From assembly GCA_964456625.1 (NCBI GenBank), contig CAYWBO010000003.1, positions 1 through 64,000 on the forward strand: a DNA stretch of 64,000 nt, given 5' to 3'. How positions within the stretch are numbered: position 1 is the first letter of the stretch; each line of letters starts with the position of its first letter. This document shows positions 7,019-15,309 of the stretch, piece by piece. This stretch comes from Sulfidibacterium sp964456625. Its GTDB lineage: Bacteria > Bacteroidota > Bacteroidia > Bacteroidales > F082. The notes under the pieces were generated by a model. That model had not been told where the DNA came from and made no database searches. It was given only the letters and a program-made list of their open reading frames with translations. Both the position numbers and the translations under genes were made by a program.

Positions 7019-9817
7019 ATGATTAAAAGAACCTTTTTTCTCCTGGCCGGATTGCTGTTTTTTCTTTTGTCTGCCCAGGCACAAAATTTATCCGACACGT
7101 TAAAACCCGATCCGACGGTTAAGATCGGAAAACTGGCCAATGGCCTTACGTATTACATCAAACAAAACAAAAAACCCAAAGACCGTGTTTCGTTACGCCT
7201 GGTGGTGAATACGGGTTCTATTTGTGAAACCGAGGATCAGCAGGGGCTGGCCCACCTTATAGAGCACATGTGTTTTAACGGAACCAAACACTTTAAAAAA
7301 CAAGCGCTGGTCGATTTTATTGAAGCCAGCGGCGTAAAATTTGGTGCACACCTGAATGCAAGCACCTCCTTTGATCAGACCATTTACAAGTTGCAGATGC
7401 CCACCGATAGAGAAAGCCTGCTCGACAGCGCCATGCTGGTGCTGGAAGACTGGGCCCATAATGTGAGTTTTGAAGATACTGAAATTGATAAGGAAAGAGG
7501 CGTGGTGAAAGAGGAATGGCGTCTGGGTCTGGGGGCTCAGGACCGCATGCAGAAAAAATATCTGCCCATTATTCTTAAAGGTTCACGATATGCCGAAAGA
7601 CTTCCGATCGGGAAAATGGCCGTGATCGACACAGCACACTACCAGACATTAAAGAATTTCTATCATGCCTGGTATCGGCCTGATTTGATGGCTGTCATTG
7701 TGGTGGGGGATATCAATATTGCCCAGATGCAAAAGCTGATAGAGAAGCATTTCGGAAAACTGGAAAATCCCAAAGATGAGCAGAAAAGAATTGTTTACGG
7801 GGTCCCTGGAAATAAGAAACCGCTGATTGCCATTGAGGCCGATTCAGAAGCCACCAACAGTCAGGTGGTGATTTTTTACAAACATCCCAGGGTGGTAGAT
7901 CCCACGGTCAAAGGCTTCCGCAACAGTTTACGCGATCAGCTTTTCGATGCTATGATCAGCGCACGTTTAAATGAGATCGCTCAAAAGCCCACAGCTCCGT
8001 TCATCTATGCAGGCGCCGGCTATGGTGCTTTCATCGGCCGTACTACCAATGCTTATACGGCTTTCGCGTTAGCAAAGGACAACAAGATTCTCAGTTCGAT
8101 GAAAGTGCTGTTGGATGAAGCTGCCAGAGTGAAAGATTTCGGGTTTACCGAAACCGAGCTGCAAAGGCAGAAAGAAAATATCTTGCGACGGTATGAGCAA
8201 TTGGAGCAGGAAAAAAACAAACAATCATCCAATGTTTTCGTACAGGATTACATTAGCAATTTCCTGACCCATGAGCCAATTCCAAGCATTGATGAGGAAT
8301 ATAACCTTGCCAAAAAACTGATCCCGACGATCACATTGAAGGAAGAAGATACGCTTTCTCATGAATGGGTTACCGATTCCAATATGGTAATCCTGGCGCT
8401 GCAGCCACAGAAGAAGGGAATTGTGACTCCCACGGATGCTGAGATTTTGGCGGTTATTGACAGCGCAAAAACGGTGGTTCTCAAACCCTATGTGGACAAA
8501 GTAAATAAAGCTCCGTTGATTGCGCATAAAATCACACCCGGAAAAATCGTCAGTACTCAGAATGTGGACGGTTTGTTTCAGAAATGGGTGCTGAGCAACG
8601 GCATTGAAGTCTTTCTGAAACAAACGGATTTCAAAAACGATCAGATCCTTTACAAAGCTTACAGTCTGGGCGGAAGCTCGCTGTTGCCGGACGATCAGGT
8701 CATTATTTCACGGGTGCTGGATGACGTGGTGGAAGAAAGCGGGTTGGGACAATTCAGCAATGTGGAACTGGATAAAAAACTCAGCGGAAAAGTAGTTAGC
8801 CTCAGTCCGTACCTGAGCAGCCTCAGCCAGGGCTTTACTGGAAATGCCAGTCCCAAGGATCTGGAAACGCTTTTTAAACTGCAGTATTTGTATTTTACAG
8901 AGCCCAAAAAAGACCGTTCTATTTTCGAGAAAGTTATCGATGATCAGAAAACTCAGGTGAAACATCTGGGTGACAGCCCCAGGATGGTATTTTATGATTC
9001 TTTGTATCGTGTGGCAACCATGCATTCGCCGAGAGTGGTGATCATCCCGACGGTGGGCCAGCTCAACAACATCTGGCAATCGCAGATCTATCATGTATAC
9101 AAAACCCAGTTCCAGAATCCTGCCGGATTTAAAGTCTTTTTGGTAGGAAATATTGACACGGTCAGACTGAAACCGTTGGTGGAAAAATATCTGGCCAGTT
9201 TGCCTGTGAACGGTGATCCGTTGAAATGGAAAGATGTAAGTCTTGGTTTCCCGGAAGGGAAGACGAACGTTGAGGTTCGTAAGGGTTCGGCACCGCAAAG
9301 TATGGTCATGCTGATGATGAAAGGGAAATACCACTATGATTTCGAAAACAATCTGTTGATGGACGCCCTGACACAAACTCTGGATATAGAGCTGCGCGAA
9401 GTAGTACGTGAGCAGGAAAGCGGCACCTACGGAATTTATATCAGCCCATCCGTAGAACAGTATCCCAGGCAGAAATATTCACTGAATTTAGGCTTTGGAT
9501 GTGCTCCCCAGAATGTGGATCGTCTGGTGAAGTCGGTGTTTGATGTCTTTGAGAAATTCCGTAAGGAGGGACCGGATGCATTAACGCTGAAGAAAGTGAA
9601 AGAGACTTTCATCAGAACACGGCAGAGTGATGTCAGGGAGAATTCATTCTGGATGAACCAGATCGTGAACGCTCAATTTGAAGGAATTCCCATCAAAACA
9701 CAGGGTGAATATGATGCTGCTGTCAACAGTATTACAATATCACAGATAAAAAAAGCGGCTAAAAAATACCTGACCATGGATCATTACGTTCTGGGGGTAT
9801 TAAAACCGCAGAAATAA
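7019..9817 (+). CDS. M16 family zinc metallopeptidase (pitrilysin/insulinase type)
   Basis: 932 residues with an N-terminal signal peptide (about 1-22, ending SAQAQ). The active half carries the inverted zinc motif HxxEH as H79-L-I-E82-H83, followed by M-C-F-N-G-T. Glu159, in DKERGVVKEEWR, is the third ligand about 75 residues later, as expected. The second half (about 520-932) is the usual related but catalytically inactive M16 domain that closes the peptide-holding chamber. Such two-domain exported proteins are common in Bacteroidota and are thought to degrade peptides in the periplasm or at the surface. The gene appears monocistronic. The true substrate cannot be inferred. Confidence 0.92.
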   Translation: MIKRTFFLLAGLLFFLLSAQAQNLSDTLKPDPTVKIGKLANGLTYYIKQNKKPKDRVSLRLVVNTGSICETEDQQGLAHLIEHMCFNGTKHFKKQALVDFIEASGVKFGAHLNASTSFDQTIYKLQMPTDRESLLDSAMLVLEDWAHNVSFEDTEIDKERGVVKEEWRLGLGAQDRMQKKYLPIILKGSRYAERLPIGKMAVIDTAHYQTLKNFYHAWYRPDLMAVIVVGDINIAQMQKLIEKHFGKLENPKDEQKRIVYGVPGNKKPLIAIEADSEATNSQVVIFYKHPRVVDPTVKGFRNSLRDQLFDAMISARLNEIAQKPTAPFIYAGAGYGAFIGRTTNAYTAFALAKDNKILSSMKVLLDEAARVKDFGFTETELQRQKENILRRYEQLEQEKNKQSSNVFVQDYISNFLTHEPIPSIDEEYNLAKKLIPTITLKEEDTLSHEWVTDSNMVILALQPQKKGIVTPTDAEILAVIDSAKTVVLKPYVDKVNKAPLIAHKITPGKIVSTQNVDGLFQKWVLSNGIEVFLKQTDFKNDQILYKAYSLGGSSLLPDDQVIISRVLDDVVEESGLGQFSNVELDKKLSGKVVSLSPYLSSLSQGFTGNASPKDLETLFKLQYLYFTEPKKDRSIFEKVIDDQKTQVKHLGDSPRMVFYDSLYRVATMHSPRVVIIPTVGQLNNIWQSQIYHVYKTQFQNPAGFKVFLVGNIDTVRLKPLVEKYLASLPVNGDPLKWKDVSLGFPEGKTNVEVRKGSAPQSMVMLMMKGKYHYDFENNLLMDALTQTLDIELREVVREQESGTYGIYISPSVEQYPRQKYSLNLGFGCAPQNVDRLVKSVFDVFEKFRKEGPDALTLKKVKETFIRTRQSDVRENSFWMNQIVNAQFEGIPIKTQGEYDAAVNSITISQIKKAAKKYLTMDHYVLGVLKPQK

Positions 9818-10074
9818 AAGCTGCTTTTCACAAACGATTGAAAAGAGTGTTTCCTGTAATATTACACGATGGCACTCAGGTTTCGGTATGTAGGTTTATC
9901 GTGTCCGTGTGTCTGACTTTGTTTTTATGTAGCTTTGCCCACCTGTCGTGTTATGTGAGAATTTGAGATATTGCAGGGGGTTTAAAAACGGGGAACTAAT
10001 TTTTTACCAAAAAATTTTCTTTCGTTAGGTTTATACGATTACATTAAAGGAAAACAGAATTAAAAACTAATTCA

Positions 10075-11169
10075 ATGAAACGTTTATTGATAGCTACAGG
10101 TGGTGGAGATTGCCCGGGATTAAATGCTGTTATTCGTGCCGTTGTTCACAGGGCTTCTCAGGAACCGGATTGGGAAGTGCTTGGAAGCATTCAGGCCTTT
10201 AACGGTGTCCTCTCGGAGCCGACTGAAGTAGTTCGATTAGACATTAACAAAGTAAAGGGAATCCATTTTCAAGGGGGTACCATTATTGAAACTACCAATA
10301 AAGGAGGCCCGTTTGCCTGGCCCATTAAAGATAAGGATGGAGAATGGTCTTATGTCGACCGCTCGGATGAAATGATCCGCAAACTACAGGTGATGCAGAT
10401 TGATGCAGTGATCAGCATCGGCGGCGACGGTTCACAACAGATCTCAGAAATGTTGTACAAGAAAGGACTCAATATTATTGGGGTCCCCAAAACCATTGAC
10501 AACGACCTGTCCTCTACCGATTCTACTTTCGGATTCCAGACAGCAAATCAAATTGCTACCGAAGCAGTGGATAAGCTGGTGACTACGGCTGCCAGCCACA
10601 ATCGGGTTTTTGTGCTGGAAGTCATGGGCCGTGAAGCCGGATGGATTGCTATGAATGCGGCTGTTGCCGGTGGCGCTGACGTTTGTCTGATCCCTGAAAT
10701 GCCTTATAATACTAATATTGTAAAGGAGGCCCTGGAAAAACGCTTTGTTCGCGACCGCGGTTTTGCTGTCGTAGTAATTTCAGAAGGAGCAAGGCCTAAA
10801 GGCGGAAAACTGGCAGTTCAGGAAAATGACGAGGTGGGGTATGCCAACCTCAGGCTGGGGGGGGCAGCCCGCAGACTGATAAATGACCTTAAAGAAGCCG
10901 GTTTTAAACATGATATGCGCGAAACCGTGTTGGGACACTTGCAAAGAGGTGGTGTTCCCATTGCTTACGACCGCGTACTGTCAGCACAATTTGGAGTGAA
11001 AGCTTTTGAGATGGCACTGGCCGGAGACTTTGGTAAAATGGTCTCTTATCAGCACCCCAAATTTGTAGCAGTTCCGCTGAAAGATGCGATTGCCAAACCC
11101 AATTTGGTTACCCCGAATAATGCTTTGGTAAAGACGTTAAAAGGATTGGGCATTTCAATGGGGGTTTAG
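10075..11169 (+). CDS. pfkA: 6-phosphofructokinase
   Basis: 364 residues, complete. It phosphorylates fructose 6-phosphate to fructose 1,6-bisphosphate in glycolysis. The phosphate-donor loop is GGGDCPGLN (9-17), the second donor motif GGDGS (116-120), the catalytic motif PKTIDND (138-144), and the substrate motif MGREAGW follows. The Gly in GGDG is characteristic of ATP enzymes, while the Lys in PKTIDND is typical of pyrophosphate enzymes. The same Gly/Lys combination is known from ATP-dependent trypanosomatid enzymes, so ATP use is the better guess. The gene is single, with a terminator after it. Confidence 0.93.
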   Translation: MKRLLIATGGGDCPGLNAVIRAVVHRASQEPDWEVLGSIQAFNGVLSEPTEVVRLDINKVKGIHFQGGTIIETTNKGGPFAWPIKDKDGEWSYVDRSDEMIRKLQVMQIDAVISIGGDGSQQISEMLYKKGLNIIGVPKTIDNDLSSTDSTFGFQTANQIATEAVDKLVTTAASHNRVFVLEVMGREAGWIAMNAAVAGGADVCLIPEMPYNTNIVKEALEKRFVRDRGFAVVVISEGARPKGGKLAVQENDEVGYANLRLGGAARRLINDLKEAGFKHDMRETVLGHLQRGGVPIAYDRVLSAQFGVKAFEMALAGDFGKMVSYQHPKFVAVPLKDAIAKPNLVTPNNALVKTLKGLGISMGV

Positions 11170-11212
11170 GCTTTTAGATTACACATTAACAACTTTTGCT
11201 CATTGTTAATTG

Positions 11213-11243
11213 AAGCTCCGGAAATTTCTCCGGGGCTTTTTTG
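11213..11243 (+). terminator. Intrinsic terminator after pfkA
   Basis: Nine-base stem aagctccgg/ccggggctt with one wobble pair, then a T-run. It starts 44 bases after the pfkA stop. Confidence 0.85.
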
Positions 11244-11291
11244 TTGTATGTGAATTGTCTGTTAAAAATGATTACATGATACATTATCTGT

Positions 11292-11299
11292 TATCTTTG
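11292..11299 (+). promoter_or_regulatory. -7 element of EamA transporter gene
   Basis: TATCTTTG fits TAnnTTTG but ends only eight bases before the first ATG at 11308. Transcription would start within a few bases of the start codon, so the message would be nearly leaderless. No good -33 TTG is seen at the right distance. Confidence 0.4.
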
Positions 11300-11307
11300 C
11301 TGCCCTC

Positions 11308-12255
11308 ATGATGATGATGAACAATAATAGAATAAATGGCGGTCTCCTTTCGTGGGTTTTACTTGTCGGCCTGATGTTTATTTGGGGAAGCTCTTTTATT
11401 TTGATGAAAGAGGGACTCATTTATTTTACAGGGAAAGAAGTTGGCCTGATTCGTATCAGCATCGCCTTTCTGGTTCTGTTGCCATTTGCAATAAAAAGAT
11501 TAAGAACCATCAATAAAAAATATTTTCTCCTTTTGGCTTTTTCCGGCACGATTGGGAGTTTGATCCCGGCCATATTATTTGCTACTTCCGAAATGCGGAT
11601 TGACAGTGCGCTGGCAGGAACTTTAAATTCATTAACGCCTTTGTTTACTTTGGTTATCGGTCTGCTTTTGTTTAAGCAGAAAACACACTGGTTTAATGTT
11701 GTGGGAGTTTTCATCGGGCTGGCAGGAGCTCTGGGACTTATTTTATCCAGTACAGATGGCAAAATGCAGGGCGATGTGTTTTATGCGTCACTTGTTGTGT
11801 TGGCAACATTGCTTTACGGTGTCAATATTAATTTTGTGAAGCATTTCTTTAAAGGCATTACTGCCCTGGATATTACTGTGATGTCGTTTTTCTTTATCGG
11901 CATTCCGGTATTGATCTACACCTTGTTTTTTACGCCCGTCATTCACAAGTTGGCAACGCAACCCGAATCATGGAAAAGCCTGGGTTTTATTGCCATTTTA
12001 GCCATTGCAGGGACGGGGCTGGCATTGATTATTTATAATTATCTGATAAAACTTACAACGGCTGTTTTTGCATCGTCGGTTACCTACTTTATTCCGGGTG
12101 TTGCCATTATGTGGGGGGTGCTGGATGGTGAAAAACTTTCCCCGTTCTTTTTTGTATGGTTTTTGGTAATTTTGACCGGAGTGTTCCTGGTCAATGCTAA
12201 ATCTTTAACCAATATAAATTTAGCTTCGAAGATTATATTTTGGAAAAATAAATGA
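11308..12255 (+). CDS. EamA/DMT-family membrane transporter
   Basis: 315 residues with about ten hydrophobic helices in two similar halves, the fold of drug/metabolite transporters of the EamA (RhaT/YdcZ-like) group. The first helix contains the typical GLMFIWGSSFILMK stretch, and the second half restarts at about residue 150 (YASLVVLATLLYGVNINFVK). Such proteins move small metabolites out of the cell; the substrate cannot be told from sequence. The frame opens with four consecutive ATG codons (11308-11319), so the exact start is uncertain by a few residues. It lies in the same direction as rplU but has its own promoter, as does rplU. Confidence 0.88.
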   Translation: MMMMNNNRINGGLLSWVLLVGLMFIWGSSFILMKEGLIYFTGKEVGLIRISIAFLVLLPFAIKRLRTINKKYFLLLAFSGTIGSLIPAILFATSEMRIDSALAGTLNSLTPLFTLVIGLLLFKQKTHWFNVVGVFIGLAGALGLILSSTDGKMQGDVFYASLVVLATLLYGVNINFVKHFFKGITALDITVMSFFFIGIPVLIYTLFFTPVIHKLATQPESWKSLGFIAILAIAGTGLALIIYNYLIKLTTAVFASSVTYFIPGVAIMWGVLDGEKLSPFFFVWFLVILTGVFLVNAKSLTNINLASKIIFWKNK

Positions 12256-12262
12256 CAATACA

Positions 12263-12292
12263 TTTGTTAGTAATATTTTTTTAGTATTTTTG
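12263..12292 (+). promoter_or_regulatory. Promoter of rplU-rpmA
   Basis: TTTG at 12263-12266, an 18-base spacer and TATTTTTG at 12285-12292. This is one of the best matches to the Bacteroidota consensus in the window and sits 37 bases before the rplU start, as expected for a ribosomal-protein operon. Confidence 0.7.
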
Positions 12293-12329
12293 CACCTCCA
12301 AAATTGACAGTATTTTAAAGATAAACAGG

Positions 12330-12641
12330 ATGTACGCAATAGTTGATATAGCCGGACAACAGTTTAAAGTAGAACAAGGTCAGGAGATTTTTGTTCACAG
12401 GCTGAGTGAAGAGGAAGGCGCAAATGTAAAATTTGACAAAGTTTTACTGATTGACCAGGATGGCAAAGTAAACGTCGGAACCCCGGTTGTAGAAGGGGCT
12501 AATGTGGACGTAAAGGTTTTGGAACACGTTCGTGGAGACAAAGTGAAAGTCTTCAAGAAAAAAAGAAGAAAAGGCTATCAGAAAGAAACTGGCCATCGTC
12601 AGGATCTGAGCAAAGTACTCATTGAGAAAATTACTTTTTAA
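12330..12641 (+). CDS. rplU: 50S ribosomal protein L21
   Basis: 103 residues, the normal length. L21 binds 23S rRNA in the large subunit. The N-terminus MYAIVDIAGQQFKVEQG and the C-terminal KKKRRKGYQKETGHRQ segment with the conserved GHRQ are diagnostic. It is followed 18 bases later by rpmA (L27), the usual rplU-rpmA pair, under one strong promoter and one terminator. Confidence 0.98.
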   Translation: MYAIVDIAGQQFKVEQGQEIFVHRLSEEEGANVKFDKVLLIDQDGKVNVGTPVVEGANVDVKVLEHVRGDKVKVFKKKRRKGYQKETGHRQDLSKVLIEKITF

Positions 12642-12659
12642 CGCAAAAAATTTTAGAAA

Positions 12660-12929
12660 ATGGCTCACAAAAAAGGAATGGGTAGTTCCCATAACGGACG
12701 CGAATCAGAAAGTAAAAGACTGGGTGTGAAAATTTATGGCGGACAAGCCGCTCAAGCCGGGAACATCATTATCAGACAAAGAGGGACAGTTCACCACCCG
12801 GGACTGAACGTTGGAATGGGAAAAGACCATACGCTGTTTGCCTTGGTTGACGGTGTTGTTGAATTCAGAAAGAGAAAAAACAACCGTTCCTACGTTAGTG
12901 TTATTACTCCCGAAACAGAAGAAAAATAA
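12660..12929 (+). CDS. rpmA: 50S ribosomal protein L27
   Basis: 89 residues, complete. L27 reaches toward the peptidyl-transferase centre. The N-terminus MAHKKGMGSSHNGRES begins directly with the mature-type sequence and carries no cleavable extension of the kind found in Firmicutes. The central GNIIIRQRGT and HPGLNVGMGKDHTLFA motifs are conserved. It is second in the rplU-rpmA operon. Confidence 0.98.
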   Translation: MAHKKGMGSSHNGRESESKRLGVKIYGGQAAQAGNIIIRQRGTVHHPGLNVGMGKDHTLFALVDGVVEFRKRKNNRSYVSVITPETEEK

Positions 12930-12956
12930 AGTACTATACTTCTCATATATATTAAG

Positions 12957-12987
12957 TCCGGCGCAGCCTTGTGCCGGATTTTTTTTG
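12957..12987 (+). terminator. Intrinsic terminator after rpmA
   Basis: Stem tccggcgc/gtgccgga with one wobble pair, followed by eight or more T. A second copy of gtgccggatttttt without its partner arm occurs near 13014-13028, in the same intergenic region. Confidence 0.85.
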
Positions 12988-13157
12988 TTTCCCCAAAGCG
13001 TTCTTTTCCAAAACGTGCCGGATTTTTTATGATTTGAAAATGAAACGCATTTTTCATTCAGAGGGTTTCCAAACCACTTTTAATCTGCCAAAGGCGGACA
13101 AGGATTTTATCCCCAGTGTCTTAAGGCCATGATTATTTCTTTTTGATTTACGACCTG

Positions 13158-13191
13158 TTTGCAACTCGATAGTCCATCTTTGCTATCTTTG
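13158..13191 (+). promoter_or_regulatory. Promoter of serS
   Basis: TTTG at 13158-13161, a 22-base spacer and TATCTTTG at 13184-13191, 17 bases before the serS ATG. The spacer is slightly long. The leader would be about ten bases. Confidence 0.55.
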
Positions 13192-13208
13192 CGCAAAATC
13201 ATTATTTC

Positions 13209-14480
13209 ATGCTTGAACTTCAGAGAATCAGGGAAAATAAAGACTACGTGATTGAACGGCTTGCCGTTAAGAATTTCGACGCCGCACCGTTGGTTGAAAA
13301 AATCATCGAACTGGACCAGGATCGCAGGGCCAAACAGAAGGAACTGGATGATCTTTTGGCAAAATCCAATCAGCTGGCCAAGGAAATTGGACAGTATTTC
13401 AAATCCGGCGAAAAGGAAAAGGCAGAAGCTACCAAGAAAGAAACGGTAGTCTTGAAAGAGAAAACAAAATCACTGAGTGAGGATCTGGATCGCGTTGTTG
13501 TGGAATTGGATGCCGCGCTGATCGAACTTCCCAACCTGCCGCACGAATCGGTGGCTCCCGGCAAGGGAGAAGACGATAATGAGATTGTTTTTAGCGAGGG
13601 CAAGATTCCGGAATTGGCGAAAGACGCCATTCCCCACTGGGAACTGGCAGAGAAATATCAGATCATTGATTTTAACCTGGGTAGCAAGGTCACCGGAGCC
13701 GGGTTTCCGTTTTATCGCGGAAAAGGTGCCCGTCTTCAGAGAGCGTTGATCAACTTTTTCCTGGACGAAGCGCTGGAGGCAGGTTATCTCGAATACCAGC
13801 CGCCGCTGCTGATCAATGAAGCTTCAGGTTACGGAACAGGACAGATCCCCGATAAGGAAGGACAGATGTATTATGTCGGTGTCGACAAATTGTATCTGAT
13901 TCCCACGGCTGAAGTGCCCATCACTAACATTTACAGAAATGTCATGTTGAAAGAGGATGATTTTCCCATCAAAAATGTGGCTTATTCCAACTGCTTTCGC
14001 CGTGAAGCTGGTTCCTACGGAAAAGATGTCCGCGGTTTGAACCGTCTGCACCAGTTTGACAAAGTGGAAATTGTGCAGATCCAGCATCCTGAAAAATCCT
14101 ATGAGACGTTGGAAGCGATGAAAGAACATGTGGCCGGGTTGCTGCGAAAGCTGGAACTTCCTTTCAGGATCTTAAGACTTTGCGGTGGTGACATCAGCTT
14201 TACTTCGGCGCTGACATTTGATTTTGAAGTTTATTCAGCAGCTCAGAAACGCTGGCTGGAAGTCAGTTCCGTATCCAATTTCGAAAGCTATCAGAGCAAC
14301 CGCATGAAGCTGCGCTTTAAAGATAATAACGGCAAAACTAATCTGGCACACACATTGAACGGAAGTGCCCTGGCATTACCGCGTGTGGTGGCTGCCTTGC
14401 TCGAAAACAATCAAACCGAAAAAGGCATCCGCATCCCGAAGGCCCTCCAAAACTATACGGGCTTCGAATATATCGATTAG
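13209..14480 (+). CDS. serS: Seryl-tRNA synthetase
   Basis: 423 residues, the usual length. It charges tRNA-Ser and selenocysteine tRNA with serine. The N-terminal two-helix coiled-coil arm (about 1-110, rich in Lys and Glu) recognises the long variable arm of tRNA-Ser. The class II catalytic core follows, with motif 2 around CFRREAGSYGKDVRGL and motif 3 near the C-terminus (GSALALPRVVAALLE). It is first in a likely serS-rsmA-uvrC run, with a 24-base gap to rsmA. Confidence 0.97.
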   Translation: MLELQRIRENKDYVIERLAVKNFDAAPLVEKIIELDQDRRAKQKELDDLLAKSNQLAKEIGQYFKSGEKEKAEATKKETVVLKEKTKSLSEDLDRVVVELDAALIELPNLPHESVAPGKGEDDNEIVFSEGKIPELAKDAIPHWELAEKYQIIDFNLGSKVTGAGFPFYRGKGARLQRALINFFLDEALEAGYLEYQPPLLINEASGYGTGQIPDKEGQMYYVGVDKLYLIPTAEVPITNIYRNVMLKEDDFPIKNVAYSNCFRREAGSYGKDVRGLNRLHQFDKVEIVQIQHPEKSYETLEAMKEHVAGLLRKLELPFRILRLCGGDISFTSALTFDFEVYSAAQKRWLEVSSVSNFESYQSNRMKLRFKDNNGKTNLAHTLNGSALALPRVVAALLENNQTEKGIRIPKALQNYTGFEYID

Positions 14481-14504
14481 GATCGCAGAAACACAATCAA
14501 TTCT

Positions 14505-15272
14505 ATGGTCAGGCCGAAAAAACATCTGGGGCAGCATTTTTTGACGGATAAAAACATCGCGAAAAAGATTACCCAATGTCTGAGTCCTGAATATACTTCG
14601 GTTTGTGAGTTGGGTCCGGGAACCGGTGTGCTGACAGAAATCCTTTTGGAAAATCCTTCGATTGCTTCCCTTACATTGGTAGAGATCGACACGGAATCCG
14701 TGGAATACCTTCATGAACATTTTCATGATGACAGGCTGCAGATTGTGGAAGCCAATTTTCTGAAAACGGATCTTCAGAGAATCATGAAACCTCCGTTTGC
14801 GCTGATCGGGAATTTCCCGTACAATATTTCCAGCCAGATATTTTTCAGGGTGATCGAATACCGGAACCTGATCCCGGAAGTGGTGGGCATGATCCAAAAG
14901 GAAGTGGCAGAGCGTATTGTAGCCAAATCAGGAAATAAAACCTACGGAATTCTCAGCGTGTTGCTACAGGCATGGTTTGACATAGAATATTGTTTTACAG
15001 TCAACGAGACGGTGTTTTTTCCTCCTCCCAAAGTGAAATCAGCGGTCATCAAGCTGCGCCGCAATGCAACCGAAAATCTGGGTTGTGATGAAGCGATGTT
15101 TTTGAAAGTCGTAAAAGCGGGGTTTGGCCAAAGGAGGAAAACATTGCGAAATGCGCTCAAACCGCTAACCGGAGTTTTGGAAACAGATCATGCTTTGTTG
15201 TGCCAAAGGGCCGAGCAACTTACCGTAAAGGATTTCGTCAGCCTGACCCGGTTTGTAGAAGCTGTTTTGTAA
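14505..15272 (+). CDS. rsmA: 16S rRNA (A1518/A1519) dimethyltransferase
   Basis: 255 residues. This KsgA-family enzyme uses S-adenosylmethionine to dimethylate two adjacent adenines near the 3' end of 16S rRNA, a late step in 30S assembly. Diagnostic motifs are KKHLGQHFL at the N-terminus, the SAM loop ELGPGTGVLTE and the catalytic motif NFPYNISSQ. The C-terminal helical domain is complete. It lies 24 bases after serS and 37 bases before the uvrC start. Confidence 0.96.
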   Translation: MVRPKKHLGQHFLTDKNIAKKITQCLSPEYTSVCELGPGTGVLTEILLENPSIASLTLVEIDTESVEYLHEHFHDDRLQIVEANFLKTDLQRIMKPPFALIGNFPYNISSQIFFRVIEYRNLIPEVVGMIQKEVAERIVAKSGNKTYGILSVLLQAWFDIEYCFTVNETVFFPPPKVKSAVIKLRRNATENLGCDEAMFLKVVKAGFGQRRKTLRNALKPLTGVLETDHALLCQRAEQLTVKDFVSLTRFVEAVL

Positions 15273-15293
15273 TCCTGGTAATGGCTATATTTG
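15266..15293 (+). promoter_or_regulatory. Promoter of uvrC
   Basis: TTTG at 15266-15269, a 16-base spacer and TATATTTG at 15286-15293. It overlaps the rsmA stop region and would start transcription about ten bases before the TTG codon taken as the uvrC start. Confidence 0.5.
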
Positions 15294-15309
15294 TATTTCC
15301 GTAATTCGT

